Shown: positions 43,101-50,560 of the stretch, one piece after another
Layout: each line of letters opens with the position of its first letter
How positions within the stretch are numbered: position 1 is the stretch's first letter
NCBI RefSeq assembly: GCF_003752465.1
Contig: NZ_RKHJ01000001.1
Coordinates: forward strand, 2,232,001-2,296,000
Direction: 5' to 3'
DNA length: 64,000 bases
DNA from: Agrococcus jenensis
GTDB taxonomy: Bacteria > Actinomycetota > Actinomycetes > Actinomycetales > Microbacteriaceae
The notes under the pieces: model-generated
Databases searched by the model: none
The model's input: only the letters and a program-made list of their open reading frames with translations
What the model was told of the DNA's origin: nothing
Program-made: the position numbers and the translations under genes

Positions 43101-44097
43101 TCCGCACCGGCTCGCCCGGCACCAGCAGCGCCGCGCACGCGACGACGGTCGCCTCTGTGGGGCCGTAGGTGTTCCACACCTCCCGGCCGTCGGTCGCGAG
43201 CCGGTCGACGAGCTCGGGCGGGCACGCCTCGCCGCCGAAGATCAGCAACCGCACGTCCTCGAGGGACGAGGCCGGCCAGAGCGCGGCGAGGGTCGGGACG
43301 GTCGACACGACGGTGATGCCGCGGAGCGTGAGCCACGGACCGAGGTCCATGCCGCTGCGGACGAGCGACCGCGGCGCCGGCACCAGGCACGCGCCGTGCG
43401 CCCACGCGAGCCACATCTCCTCGCACGAGGCGTCGAACGCGACCGACAGGCCGGCGAGCACGCGATCGCCCGGTCCGATCGGCTCCTCCTGCAGGAAGAG
43501 CCGCGACTCCGCGTCGACGAACGCGGCGGCCGAGCGATGGCTGACGGCGACCCCCTTCGGCGTGCCGGTCGAGCCGGAGGTGAAGATGACCCAGGCGTCG
43601 TCGTCGGGCGTGGGCAGCGACGGGATGGGCAGGCCGGCGGTGCTCGGATGCGCGGGCGCGCCCGCGAAGAGCGCGGTCGCGGGGGCGGGCGCGTCGTCGG
43701 CGCGCACCGCGGTGTACTGCCCGGCACCGGTGATGGCGCCGCGGACCGCGGCCTCGCGGAAGACGAGGGTCGCGCGCTCCTCGGGGTCGTCGGCGTCGAC
43801 GGGCACGTACGCGGCACCGGCGGCCATGACCCCGAGGATCGCGATGTAGAGGTCCCGCGTGCCGGACGGCATCCGGATGCCGACGCGGTCGCCCCGGCCG
43901 ACGCCCTCGAGCGACAGGCGCGCTGCGGTGCGCACGACGGCAGCCATGAGCTCCCGGTAGCTGAGCGCGCCCGCCGCGTCCTCGATCGCGGAGCCGTCGG
44001 GGTTCGCCTGCACGCTGTCGCGCAGCACGTCGAGCAGGGTGCGGGGCGGGGGCGCGAGGTGCGCCCCCGCCAGGACGCCGTCGATCGTCTCGCTCAT
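40144..44097 (-). CDS. Pls/PosA-type membrane non-ribosomal peptide synthetase (single module)
   Basis: This 1317-residue enzyme begins with an adenylation domain (about 15-515): WVIFTSGSTGTPKGV, FDASCEEMWLAW, NTYGPTEATVV, YRSGDLVRF, ISGKVDK. A carrier domain follows, whose phosphopantetheine Ser is residue 554 (FFALGGGSLAAAQ). The rest is membrane segments separated by tandem left-handed beta-helix/condensation-like repeats (VRIGAIRIGARSAVGARSTL, GERAFLGNSGM, GEHATVGPASLVM). There is no thioesterase. This is the layout of epsilon-poly-L-lysine synthetase (Pls) and related isopeptide-forming enzymes, which polymerise one amino acid at the membrane. The specificity pocket has Glu where GrsA has Trp239, which would suit a basic substrate; that is inference. 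GGAGG precedes ATG 44097. The M1 gene overlaps its stop. Confidence 0.87.
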   Translation of the reverse strand: MSETIDGVLAGAHLAPPPRTLLDVLRDSVQANPDGSAIEDAAGALSYRELMAAVVRTAARLSLEGVGRGDRVGIRMPSGTRDLYIAILGVMAAGAAYVPVDADDPEERATLVFREAAVRGAITGAGQYTAVRADDAPAPATALFAGAPAHPSTAGLPIPSLPTPDDDAWVIFTSGSTGTPKGVAVSHRSAAAFVDAESRLFLQEEPIGPGDRVLAGLSVAFDASCEEMWLAWAHGACLVPAPRSLVRSGMDLGPWLTLRGITVVSTVPTLAALWPASSLEDVRLLIFGGEACPPELVDRLATDGREVWNTYGPTEATVVACAALLVPGEPVRIGLPLDGWDLAVVDDRGRPVADGDIGELIIGGVGLAHYLDPAKDAEQYAPLPSLGWDRAYRSGDLVRFDRDGLFFQGRADDQVKVGGRRIELGEIEAALQQLPGVQASTVVVQRTDAGNQVLVGYVGCDVAAFDRGAALARLRAELPAALVPLLAPMPELPTRISGKVDKAALPWPLPGALDAADVAAADPAIGLLAADWQAVLGVPASGADADFFALGGGSLAAAQLVTRIRSRSPEFTVADIYAYPRLGAMAAELSARASGGAPEPASTHDVTRTPRGTQWIQTLLGVPLFILSGMRWLLAALTASTILSGLDGFEALPTAEPWLLVVGLAVFATPFGRMAIAVVCARLLLRGVQAGDHPRGGRVHLRLWLAEQVAQQVGAVSLAGAPWVTLYARALGARIAEDVDLHAVPPVTGMLRVGRGASIEPEVDLSGYWIDGDVVRIGAIRIGARSAVGARSTLAPGTRIGKDAVIAPGSAVFGRVRSGERWAGSPASRVGAAKSWWAPERPPRDARWAWAYGASAIGLSLVPMLALIAGGAVVAAGVAGAESLGEVALRALAWIAPATVVAGLVLAALVVLSVRLLAIGMTEGVFPVHSANGWRVWATERVLDMARTALFPLYASLATPTWLRLLGARVGRDAEISTVLLVPTMTTIHSGAFLADDTLVASYELGGGWVRIAHAEIGERAFLGNSGMAGAGNRIPNDALVAVLSAAPRKSKKGSSWLGSPPVALRRTAVVADDSRTYSPPPRLRVARALWELCRIVPVIVTCALGGAVMLALLWIVDAWGGLAAALLSGVVMLAAGAVAAAVSTAAKWAIVGRIRVAEHPLWSSFVWRSEVADTFTEMVAAPWFAHSAAGTPALVWWLRSLGATIGDGVWVESYWLPEADLVTLRDAATVNRGCVVQTHLFHDRIMSIDAVVLEHGATLGPHSVILPAATIGEHATVGPASLVMRGELVPDRSRWSGNPIGPWREVTFADYHAVSG

Positions 44098-44236
44098 CTC
44101 GCCTCCGTGTGCCCGCCGCGCCCGGTGGCCGCGACCGATCACGCTACCGCGGCGCCCGGTGTCGCCGGGTGAACGGCGGGTGTCCGCTCTGGGGCGGTCC
44201 GGTCTCCCCGGTGACGATCGGGCGCGGCGTCGCCGA
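44098..44236. other. Intergenic region upstream of the NRPS
   Basis: The 139-bp gap between the PutP stop and the NRPS start holds no gene. The NRPS ribosome binding site (GGAGGCG) is at its end. I see no clear terminator for putP or promoter for the NRPS, so read-through cannot be excluded. Confidence 0.4.
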
Positions 44237-45793
44237 TCAGGGCAGGGCGTTGCGGTCGGCCGCAGCCGCCGCGCTCACGTGGGACTCCCCGGGCTTGAGC
44301 GCCACGATCTGGCCCGTGCGGGTGAACTCCTCGTCGACCTCGGGGTCGTGGCGGTGCACCACGAGGCTGATGACGATCGCGACCAGCAGGTTGAGCACGA
44401 AGCCCGGCACGATCTCGTAGAGCGTGAAGAAGCCGATCTCGGTGGCCTGCTCGATCGCGTCCCAGATGAAGACGGTCGCAGCGCCGACGATCATGCCGGC
44501 GAGCGCGCCCATCGCCGTGAGCCGGCGCCAGAAGAGGCTCAGCAGCACGATGGGGCCGAAGGCCGCGCCGAAGCCTGCCCACGCGAAGCCGACGAGGCCG
44601 AGGATCGTGTCGGACGGGTTGATCGCGAGCACCGCGGCGACCGCGGCGACGGCGAGCACGCACGCCCGACCGAGGAGCACGAGCACCTTCTGCGACGGCT
44701 GCCGCTTGACGAAGACCTGGAACAGGTCCTCGACGAGCGCGGACGAGCAGACGATGAGCTGGCTCGAGAGCGTCGACATGATCGCGGCGAGCACGGCGGC
44801 GAGCACCAGGCCGGCGACGAACGGGTGCAGCAGCGCCTGCGACATCGCGAGCACGACGGTCTCGGGGTTGTCGATCTGCATGCCGGACTGCTGCACGAAG
44901 GCGATGCCGATGAAGCCGGAGACGACGGCGCCGATGAGCGAGATGACCATCCAGCTGATGCCGATGCGCCGCGCCGGCTTCGCGGCGGCGACCGACTTGA
45001 GCGCCATGAAGCGCACGATGATGTGCGGCTGGCCCACGTAGCCGAGGCCCCAGGCGAGCGACGAGATGATGCCGAGCACGACCATGCCGTCGACGTCCGT
45101 GGGGATGAGGCCGCTGAGCTCCGCGCCGGAGTCGGTGATGCCCTCCTGCACGCCCTGCAGGCCGCCGACCGTGAAGAAGGCGATGACCGGGATGAGGATC
45201 AGGGCGATGACCATCATCAGCCCCTGCACGACATCCGTCAGCGACGCGCCGAGGAAGCCGCCGAACAGCGTGTAGAGCAGCGTGACGCCGCTGACGAGGA
45301 GCATGCCCCAGATGTAGTTCGCCCCGAACGTCGACTCGAAGAAGACGCCGCCGGCGACCATTCCGGACGAGACGTAGAAGGTGAAGAAGACCAGGATGAT
45401 GATGCCCGAGACGAGGCGCAGCGCCCGCGTGCGATCGCGGAGGCGGTTCTCGAAGAAGCTCGGGATCGTGATCGAGTTCCTGGCCACCTCGGTGTAGGCG
45501 CGCAGGCGCGGAGCCACGAGCTTCCAGTTGAGGTAGGCGCCGATCGTGAGGCCGATGGCGATCCAGGCCTCGATGAGGCCGGCGGCGTAGATGGCGCCGG
45601 GCAGGCCCATGAGCAGCCAGCCGGACATGTCCGACGCGCCCGCGGAGAGGGCCGCGGTGAACGGGCTGAGCTCGCGGCCGGCGAGCATGTAGTCCTCGTG
45701 GCTCTTCGTCTTGCGCGCGGCGTAGACGCCGATGCCGATCATGGCGGCGAAGTAGATCGCGATCGCGAGCAGCTGGAAGGTTGTGTCTGACAT
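44237..45793 (-). CDS. putP: Sodium/proline symporter PutP
   Basis: The 518-residue protein is a sodium:solute symporter (SSS) with 13 predicted helices. PutP marks include AGASDMSGWLLMGLPGAIYAAG (helix 2, with the Na+/proline site residues), SITIPSFFENR, LVFFTFYVSSGMVAGG and AILAAVLAAIMSTLSSQLIV. The length and SQ/LSSQL signature fit PutP rather than pantothenate or glucose SSS carriers. It imports proline with Na+ for nutrition or osmoprotection. AGGAG lies in the leader. No proline dehydrogenase gene is adjacent. It is divergent from a MetE-C-like gene across 208 bp with a palindromic CTGTGCACAG. Confidence 0.92.
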   Translation of the reverse strand: MSDTTFQLLAIAIYFAAMIGIGVYAARKTKSHEDYMLAGRELSPFTAALSAGASDMSGWLLMGLPGAIYAAGLIEAWIAIGLTIGAYLNWKLVAPRLRAYTEVARNSITIPSFFENRLRDRTRALRLVSGIIILVFFTFYVSSGMVAGGVFFESTFGANYIWGMLLVSGVTLLYTLFGGFLGASLTDVVQGLMMVIALILIPVIAFFTVGGLQGVQEGITDSGAELSGLIPTDVDGMVVLGIISSLAWGLGYVGQPHIIVRFMALKSVAAAKPARRIGISWMVISLIGAVVSGFIGIAFVQQSGMQIDNPETVVLAMSQALLHPFVAGLVLAAVLAAIMSTLSSQLIVCSSALVEDLFQVFVKRQPSQKVLVLLGRACVLAVAAVAAVLAINPSDTILGLVGFAWAGFGAAFGPIVLLSLFWRRLTAMGALAGMIVGAATVFIWDAIEQATEIGFFTLYEIVPGFVLNLLVAIVISLVVHRHDPEVDEEFTRTGQIVALKPGESHVSAAAAADRNALP

Positions 45794-45834
45794 CGTCGTC
45801 TCCTCGTGGGGTCGGCATACAGCCTACGCAGGGT

Positions 45835-45844
45835 CTGTGCACAG
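45835..45844. promoter_or_regulatory. Perfect palindrome CTGTGCACAG in the putP promoter region
   Basis: The 10-bp palindrome lies about 45 bp upstream of the putP start and overlaps the presumed promoter (a TAGGCT-like -10 lies downstream on the minus strand). It could be an operator for a dimeric regulator. No regulator gene is adjacent. Confidence 0.35.
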
Positions 45845-46001
45845 GAACGGATGCGAACGGTCACACCCGGCGCGCCGCGCCGCCGATCGGACGGTCGGCT
45901 GCGGCGGCCGGATGTGTGACGAAGCGTGACCGGGGGAGTCGATGCGCGTGCCGCGCGTCGGTAGCGTCGCGACCACTCGTCCCCGTCACCGGAAGGTCAC
46001 C

Positions 46002-47231
46002 ATGCCCCGCATCGACGTCTCGCACGCCGGCAGCCTGCCCCGCACGCCCGAGCTGCTCGCGGCCAACGCCGCCCGCACGCTCGCGGCCGACGGCCTCACG
46101 CTCGAGCGCACCCCCGAGCTCGAGTCGCTGCTCAGCGCCGCGGTCGCCGACCTCGTGCGCCGCCAGCGCGAGCTGGGCGTCACGATCATCGGCGACGGCG
46201 AGTACGGCAAGGCGATGTCGAGCGCGCAGGACTACGGCGCCTGGTGGAGCTACGTCTTCCAGCGCGTCGCGGGCCTCGAGGTCACCGGCGAGGACATCTT
46301 CACCGAGGCGCCGCAGCGCTCCGCGCCCGGCGACATCCGCCTGACGTCGTTCCCCGACCGCCGCGACTGGGTGCGCTTCGCCGACGCCTACCTCGACCCG
46401 GAGCACCCGCTGCTGGAGTCGACGCCCGCGACCGCGTTCCCCGCCACGACCGGCGCGCTCCGCTACATCGGCCAGGACGCCATCGCCGCCGACATCGCCA
46501 ACCTGCAGGCGGGCCTCGAGGGGTCGGGCGCCGAGCAGGGCTTCCTCACCGCGCTCTCGCCGGGGTCGGCGTCGCGCATCGCGAACCGCCACTACGGCAG
46601 CGAGGAGGAGCACATCTGGGCATGGGCCGAGGTACTCCGAGAGGAGTACCGCGCCATCGTCGATGCCGGCCTCATCGTGCAGATCGACGACCCCTCGCTC
46701 GCCGAGAACTTCGACCAGATCAACCCCGAGCCGTCGATCGAGGACTACCTCGACTTCACCCGCATCCGCGTCGAGGCGCTCAACCACGCCATCCGCGGCC
46801 TCCCGGAGGAGCAGGTGCGGCTGCACCTCTGCTGGGGCTCGTGGCACGGCCCGCACACGACCGACATCGGCCTCGCCGAGATCGTCGACCTCGTGCTCGA
46901 GGTCAACGCGGGCAGCTACTCCTTCGAGGCGGCGAACGCGCGCCACGAGCACGAGTGGCGCGTCTGGGAGCAGGTCGCGCTGCCCGACGGCAAGCGCATC
47001 GCGCCGGGCGTCATCGGCCACGCGACGAACGTGGTCGAGCATCCCGAGCTCGTCGCCGACCGCATCGAGCGGTTCGCGCGCATCGTCGGCCCGGAGCGCG
47101 TCATCGCGTCGACCGACTGCGGGCTCGGTGGACGCATCCACCCGTCGATCGCCGTCGCCAAGCTCGAGTCGCTCGGTCGGGGCGCGCGGCTCGCCGAGCA
47201 GCGCCTGGGCGCCTCGGTCTCGATCGTCTGA
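46002..47231 (+). CDS. Cobalamin-independent methionine synthase C-terminal-domain family protein (stand-alone)
   Basis: The 409-residue protein is a single UROD/MetE-like barrel, about half the size of MetE. Zinc-ligand positions are His275 and Cys277 (RLHLCWGSWHGPH) and Cys373 (ASTDCGLGGR). Also visible are GEYGKAMSS, YSFEAANARHEHEWR and PGVIGHATNVVEHPELVADR. Relatives include epoxyalkane:coenzyme M transferase and uncharacterised thiol methyltransferases; here no coenzyme M genes are seen. It probably moves a methyl or alkyl group to a small thiol. GGAAGG precedes the ATG at 46002. A bidirectional hairpin follows at 47290. A complete metE is at 57555, so this is not the housekeeping enzyme. 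Confidence 0.83.
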   Translation: MPRIDVSHAGSLPRTPELLAANAARTLAADGLTLERTPELESLLSAAVADLVRRQRELGVTIIGDGEYGKAMSSAQDYGAWWSYVFQRVAGLEVTGEDIFTEAPQRSAPGDIRLTSFPDRRDWVRFADAYLDPEHPLLESTPATAFPATTGALRYIGQDAIAADIANLQAGLEGSGAEQGFLTALSPGSASRIANRHYGSEEEHIWAWAEVLREEYRAIVDAGLIVQIDDPSLAENFDQINPEPSIEDYLDFTRIRVEALNHAIRGLPEEQVRLHLCWGSWHGPHTTDIGLAEIVDLVLEVNAGSYSFEAANARHEHEWRVWEQVALPDGKRIAPGVIGHATNVVEHPELVADRIERFARIVGPERVIASTDCGLGGRIHPSIAVAKLESLGRGARLAEQRLGASVSIV

Positions 47232-47289
47232 CCCTCCGGTGAGGCGCGCCTGCGCGCGGCGGCGGCGTGCACCGTCACCGCGCTCAGGC

Positions 47290-47306
47290 CGGGTCCGTCG
47301 GACCCG
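47290..47306. terminator. Hairpin between convergent genes
   Basis: CGGGTCC GTC GGACCCG forms a perfect 7-bp stem with a 3-nt loop between the MetE-like stop (47231) and the dodecin stop (47310). Without a U-tract, but well placed for a bidirectional terminator. Confidence 0.55.
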
Positions 47307-47309
47307 ATG

Positions 47310-47546
47310 TCAGTCGGCTGACGCGTCGACCGCGGCGCCGGCGTCGTCGAGGACGAACGTCACCTCGAGGTTGACCTGCCACGACGTGATGCTGCCGTCC
47401 TTGATGTTGACGACGTGGTCCTTGACCCAGGCGCCCTCGATCCCTCGGAGCGTCTGACCCGCCCGGGCGATGCCCTGCGTGATCGCGTCCTCGAAGCTCT
47501 TCTCCGAGCGAGCGCTGATCGTCGTGATGCGTGCGACAGATGCCAT
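47310..47546 (-). CDS. Dodecin-family flavin-binding protein
   Basis: The 78-residue protein matches dodecins: ARITTISARSEKSFEDAITQ, GIARAGQTLRGIEGAWVKDH and VNIKDGSITSWQVNLEVTFV. Dodecins assemble into hollow dodecamers that bind riboflavin, FMN or CoA and buffer flavins. The usual flavin-stacking Trp is in the QVNLEV-preceding TSWQ. The short acidic tail (DDAGAAVDASAD) is variable in the family. GAGGA precedes the start. The downstream genes on this strand are spaced by the 47290 hairpin, so it is probably monocistronic. Confidence 0.85.
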   Translation of the reverse strand: MASVARITTISARSEKSFEDAITQGIARAGQTLRGIEGAWVKDHVVNIKDGSITSWQVNLEVTFVLDDAGAAVDASAD

Positions 47547-47630
47547 TGCCGTCCTCCTTGACCGCGGTGCGGGGAAGCCCCCGCACCGACAGCCAAGCGC
47601 GGATCGCGGATCAGCGGAAGGGCCCGCCTC

Positions 47631-48290
47631 TCAGCGGAGGACGACCGGCAGGCCGTCGACCTCGACCTCGATCTCGATGCCGTCGGCGTCGGCGGCAACG
47701 ACCTCGAGCGCATCGCGTCCGTCGCCGACCTCGACGCCCAGCGCGCGGAGGCGCGCGGTCTCCGCGGCGACGTCGGTCGCGAGCCGCCGGACAGCCAGCA
47801 GCTCGAGCGCGGGGATGTCGTCGAGCGCCGGATGCGCCGTGTCGCCCCAGTCGATGAGGAACGGCGGCTGCCGCTCGTCCTCGGGCAGCCCGAGCCGCCA
47901 CGCGAGCTCGCGGCCGTCGGGCGTGCGTCGCGACAGCGGCACCAAGGCGGCGATGCCGGCGCCCGCGGCCGTCGCGCGCTCGACCGTCGCGTCGAGGTCG
48001 TGGGGCGCGATCGCGAAGCTCACGACGGCGGGCGCCGGCAGCTCGGCGATGCCGAACCGGCCGATCTCGGATGCCGCCCACCCGCCCTCGGCGTCGGGTC
48101 CGATCAGCTCGAGGTACTGCTTGACGCGCCGGCCGCCACGGGTGAACCCGATGAGCGCGTTCGCTGTGCCGCCCGGGTGTCGGCCGCCGAGCGGCGCGCG
48201 CACGCCGGTGCGCAGCTCGACCTCGTCGATCGTCGCGGCGAGGTCGGGGCCGGCCAGCACCACGTGGTCGAGGATCGCGGGCGCGCCCAT
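47631..48290 (-). CDS. VOC-superfamily (glyoxalase-like) protein
   Basis: The 219-residue protein resembles the Glyoxalase_3 / 'VOC family' group: ILDHVVLAGPDLAATIDEVE, GGRHPGGTANALIGF, QYLELIGPDAEG, a central FAIAPHDLDATVERATAAG and a second half ALELLAVRRLATDVAAETAR. It has two betaalphabetabetabeta units and one metal-ligand-like His in LDHVVLA. No substrate can be assigned. Its ATG overlaps the stop of the CMD protein (TGATG), making it the last gene of the monooxygenase/ABC operon. Confidence 0.8.
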   Translation of the reverse strand: MGAPAILDHVVLAGPDLAATIDEVELRTGVRAPLGGRHPGGTANALIGFTRGGRRVKQYLELIGPDAEGGWAASEIGRFGIAELPAPAVVSFAIAPHDLDATVERATAAGAGIAALVPLSRRTPDGRELAWRLGLPEDERQPPFLIDWGDTAHPALDDIPALELLAVRRLATDVAAETARLRALGVEVGDGRDALEVVAADADGIEIEVEVDGLPVVLR

Positions 48291-48904
48291 CAGACGACCT
48301 CCGGCTCGCCGAGCGACAGCATCAGCCGGTTCGCCCAGTTGAAGAACGCCGCGCCGGCGACCTGGTCGACGATGCCGGCGTCGTCGATGCCGGCGGCGCG
48401 CAGCCGCTCGACGTGCTCGGGACCGAAGGCGGCCGGGGTCGCGGTCAGCGCCGCCGAGGCGTCGACGATCGCGTCCCACCGGTCGTCGACGCGCGCGCCG
48501 ACGCCCTCGTCGAGCAGGCGCTGCACGTCGTCGGTGCGGTCGGAGAGCCGCGAAGCGGCCCTGGCGTGCACGGAGGCGCAGAAGACGCAGCCGTTGACGC
48601 GCGACGCCGCGGCGGCCGAGAGCTCGCGCTCCCAGCGCGGCAGCCCGCCCGCCTCGTTGCCGAAGATGTCGAGGTCGGTGAGCGTGCGGGCGCGGAGCGC
48701 CTCGGGGTCTCGCGCGAGCAGCCGGAAGTAGGGGCTCGACGAGCGCGAGGCCTCGACGAGCGCGTGGCGCTGCGCGTCGGTGAGCTCGTCCTCCGGGACG
48801 GGCGGCGCCCACGGCGCCCAGCCGAGACCGCGCTGCGTGAAGGCCTCGGGCCGTCGCAGCTCCGAGTGGTCGAGGATCGGGGTGCGGTCGTGGGTGCCGC
48901 TCAT
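48290..48904 (-). CDS. Alkylhydroperoxidase (CMD) domain protein, Avi_7169-like
   Basis: The 204-residue protein carries an AhpD-like CxxC active site, Cys106 and Cys109 with His113, in RVNGCVFCASVHAR. Family features are LTDAQRHALVEASRSSSPYF, LDIFGNEAGGLPRWERELSA and GAAFFNWANRLML. AhpD-type proteins pass electrons through the disulfide to reduce peroxides. This long form (Avi_7169 type) occurs with a second CMD protein and an LLM monooxygenase, as here. It overlaps both neighbours (ATGA upstream, TGATG downstream). It may protect against peroxide leaked by the monooxygenase; that is inference. Confidence 0.85.
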   Translation of the reverse strand: MSGTHDRTPILDHSELRRPEAFTQRGLGWAPWAPPVPEDELTDAQRHALVEASRSSSPYFRLLARDPEALRARTLTDLDIFGNEAGGLPRWERELSAAAASRVNGCVFCASVHARAASRLSDRTDDVQRLLDEGVGARVDDRWDAIVDASAALTATPAAFGPEHVERLRAAGIDDAGIVDQVAGAAFFNWANRLMLSLGEPEVV

Positions 48905-49542
48905 GCGCGTGCCTCCTGCAGCTCGTGGTGGGTGGGGGTGTCGCCCGCGGCCGGCGTGGCGGCGAGCGTCCGCAGGCCGTGCACGAGCCGCAGCTGGAAT
49001 GCGAGGAACGCGACGAGCTGGCTCAGCGACACGATGGCGTCGGCCTCCCAGCCGGCGTCGACGAGCGCGCGGAGCGATGCGGGCCTCGCGTCGCGCGGGT
49101 GCAGCACGAGCAGGTGCGCGTGCTCGAGCGCGGCGGCGAGCCGCGCGGGGATCGAGGCTCGGTCGACGACGGCGACCGGGCCGGGCAGCGCCTCGTCGGC
49201 GAGGCCGGGCTCGCGGTAGCCGCCGTAGGGGCCGGATGCTCGTCCCTCGTCGGCTGCGCGCCGCACGGCGCGCACGAGGTCGGCATCCGCCTCGTCGCCG
49301 AGCAGCTCGAGGTAGAACGAGGACGCTCGCGTCGGCGTCGGTGCGGCGTCGTGCAGCAGCGAGACGTAGGCCGCGACCGCGTAGCGGTCGGCGAGCGACA
49401 GCCGGCCGGGATCGGCGGGCTCGAGCAGCGCGAGGAAGCTCTGCTGCGCGTGCTCGCGAGCGTCGGGCCTCGCCCGACGGATCTCGTCGAGCCGGGATCC
49501 CGCGGGGATCTCGGCGAGGTGGTCGATGACGTCATGCGACAT
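48901..49542 (-). CDS. CMD-domain protein without the CxxC pair (Avi_7170-like)
   Basis: The 213-residue protein is the usual partner of the preceding CMD protein: VIDHLAEIPAGSRLDEIRRA, SLADRYAVAAYVSLLHDA, SSFYLELLGDEADADLVRAV and DAGWEADAIVSLSQLVAFLAFQLRLVHGLR. Unlike its partner it has no cysteine at all, so it cannot be a disulfide peroxidase. It more likely forms a heteromeric complex with it. The start at 49542 overlaps the LLM gene stop region by 11 nt. Seen in the sequence: no Cys in the product. Function inferred only from neighbours. Confidence 0.82.
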   Translation of the reverse strand: MSHDVIDHLAEIPAGSRLDEIRRARPDAREHAQQSFLALLEPADPGRLSLADRYAVAAYVSLLHDAAPTPTRASSFYLELLGDEADADLVRAVRRAADEGRASGPYGGYREPGLADEALPGPVAVVDRASIPARLAAALEHAHLLVLHPRDARPASLRALVDAGWEADAIVSLSQLVAFLAFQLRLVHGLRTLAATPAAGDTPTHHELQEARA

Positions 49543-50560
49543 GGCGTTCCTCCTGCAGTCGGTGCCCGACCTTCCAGCCGAGCGCGGGCGCGACCTCTCG
49601 CGCGAACAGCTCGATCGACCGCGCCGCGATGGCGGGGTGCGGATCGACCGAGTGGACCTGGACCGACACCTCGGTGGCACCGGCGGCGACGACGTCGGCT
49701 GCGAGCGAGTCGATGACCTCTGCGGGGGTGCCGAGGTGGGTCTCGCTGCGCTCGAGCAGCTCGTCGATCGAGAGCGAGCCGGGCGTCACGCCCTGCAGCT
49801 GCTCGAGCTGGCGCCCGATGCCCTGCTCGGCGAGCGCCCGCACCGACCGGCGCTCCGCCGGGTCGACGACGACGACGCTGCGCGAGGCGAGGACGCGCGG
49901 AGCGACGCCCGCGGGCAGCGCCTCCAGATAGGCATCGACGAGCGGCCGCTGCACGTCCCAGACGCGCGGCGGCGAGGCGCCGGCGGGCAGGTCTATGGGG
50001 GGCGGCTGCACGCGCGAGAGCATGAGCCCGTCGCCGTGCGCGCCGATGGTGCGAGCGCCCTCGGCCGAGAACGTGGCCTGCCAGATGCGGTCCGCGAGTC
50101 CGTGGGCGCGCGGGTAGAGCTCGACGTCGGCGGAGCCGTCGAGCAGCGAGCGCAGCCGCACGAGCTTCGCGTCGTAGATGGCGCGGCGGTGCGCGGCGTC
50201 CTCGCCGAACGCGCTGAGCGTGCGCGGGCTGCCGCCGGTGCCGAGGCCCAGCTCGACGCGGCCGTCGGCGATCGCGTCGAGCACCGCGGCGTCCTCGGCT
50301 GCGCGCGCGGCCTGCTCGTGCGCGAGCGTGAGGATCGCCGTGCCGAGGCGGATGCGCGACGTGCGTGCCGCAGCCGCGGCGAGCAGCACGAACGGGGAGG
50401 GCAGGCCGCCCTCGGCGCCGTCGAGGTGGTGCTGGGCGACCCAGGCGGTGCGGTAGCCGAGCTGCTCGGCGAGCGCCACCTGGTCGAGCGCGATGCGGTA
50501 CCGCTCGGGCGCCGAGGCGTCGTCGAGGACGCGGGTGAAGAATCCGATCGAGGGCGCCAT
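49532..50560 (-). CDS. LLM-class flavin-dependent monooxygenase (KPN_01858-like)
   Basis: The 342-residue TIM-barrel protein belongs to the luciferase-like monooxygenases: IGFFTRVLDDASAPERYRIA, LGYRTAWVAQHHLDGAEGG, SRIRLGTAILTLAHEQAARA and VELGLGTGGSPRTLSAFGED. Such enzymes use FMNH2 and O2 to oxidise alkanesulfonates, nitriles, or aminopolycarboxylates, or to cleave C-S bonds. The gene sits between an oligopeptide-type ABC ATPase (1-nt TGATG overlap) and two CMD proteins. This arrangement is shared with KPN_01858-type clusters, whose substrate is unknown. No flavin reductase gene is adjacent. ATG 50560 is preferred over GTG 50563. Confidence 0.87.
   Translation of the reverse strand: MAPSIGFFTRVLDDASAPERYRIALDQVALAEQLGYRTAWVAQHHLDGAEGGLPSPFVLLAAAAARTSRIRLGTAILTLAHEQAARAAEDAAVLDAIADGRVELGLGTGGSPRTLSAFGEDAAHRRAIYDAKLVRLRSLLDGSADVELYPRAHGLADRIWQATFSAEGARTIGAHGDGLMLSRVQPPPIDLPAGASPPRVWDVQRPLVDAYLEALPAGVAPRVLASRSVVVVDPAERRSVRALAEQGIGRQLEQLQGVTPGSLSIDELLERSETHLGTPAEVIDSLAADVVAAGATEVSVQVHSVDPHPAIAARSIELFAREVAPALGWKVGHRLQEERHVA

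Noticed and set aside
40159..44172. Long open frame antisense to the NRPS
   Set aside because: Very high GC at third positions creates long stop-free antisense frames. The product is rich in Arg, Glu, Asp and His with no domain structure, while the minus-strand NRPS has full motifs.
48901..49542. Peroxidase activity of the second CMD protein
   Set aside because: The product contains no cysteine, so the AhpD-type mechanism is impossible.
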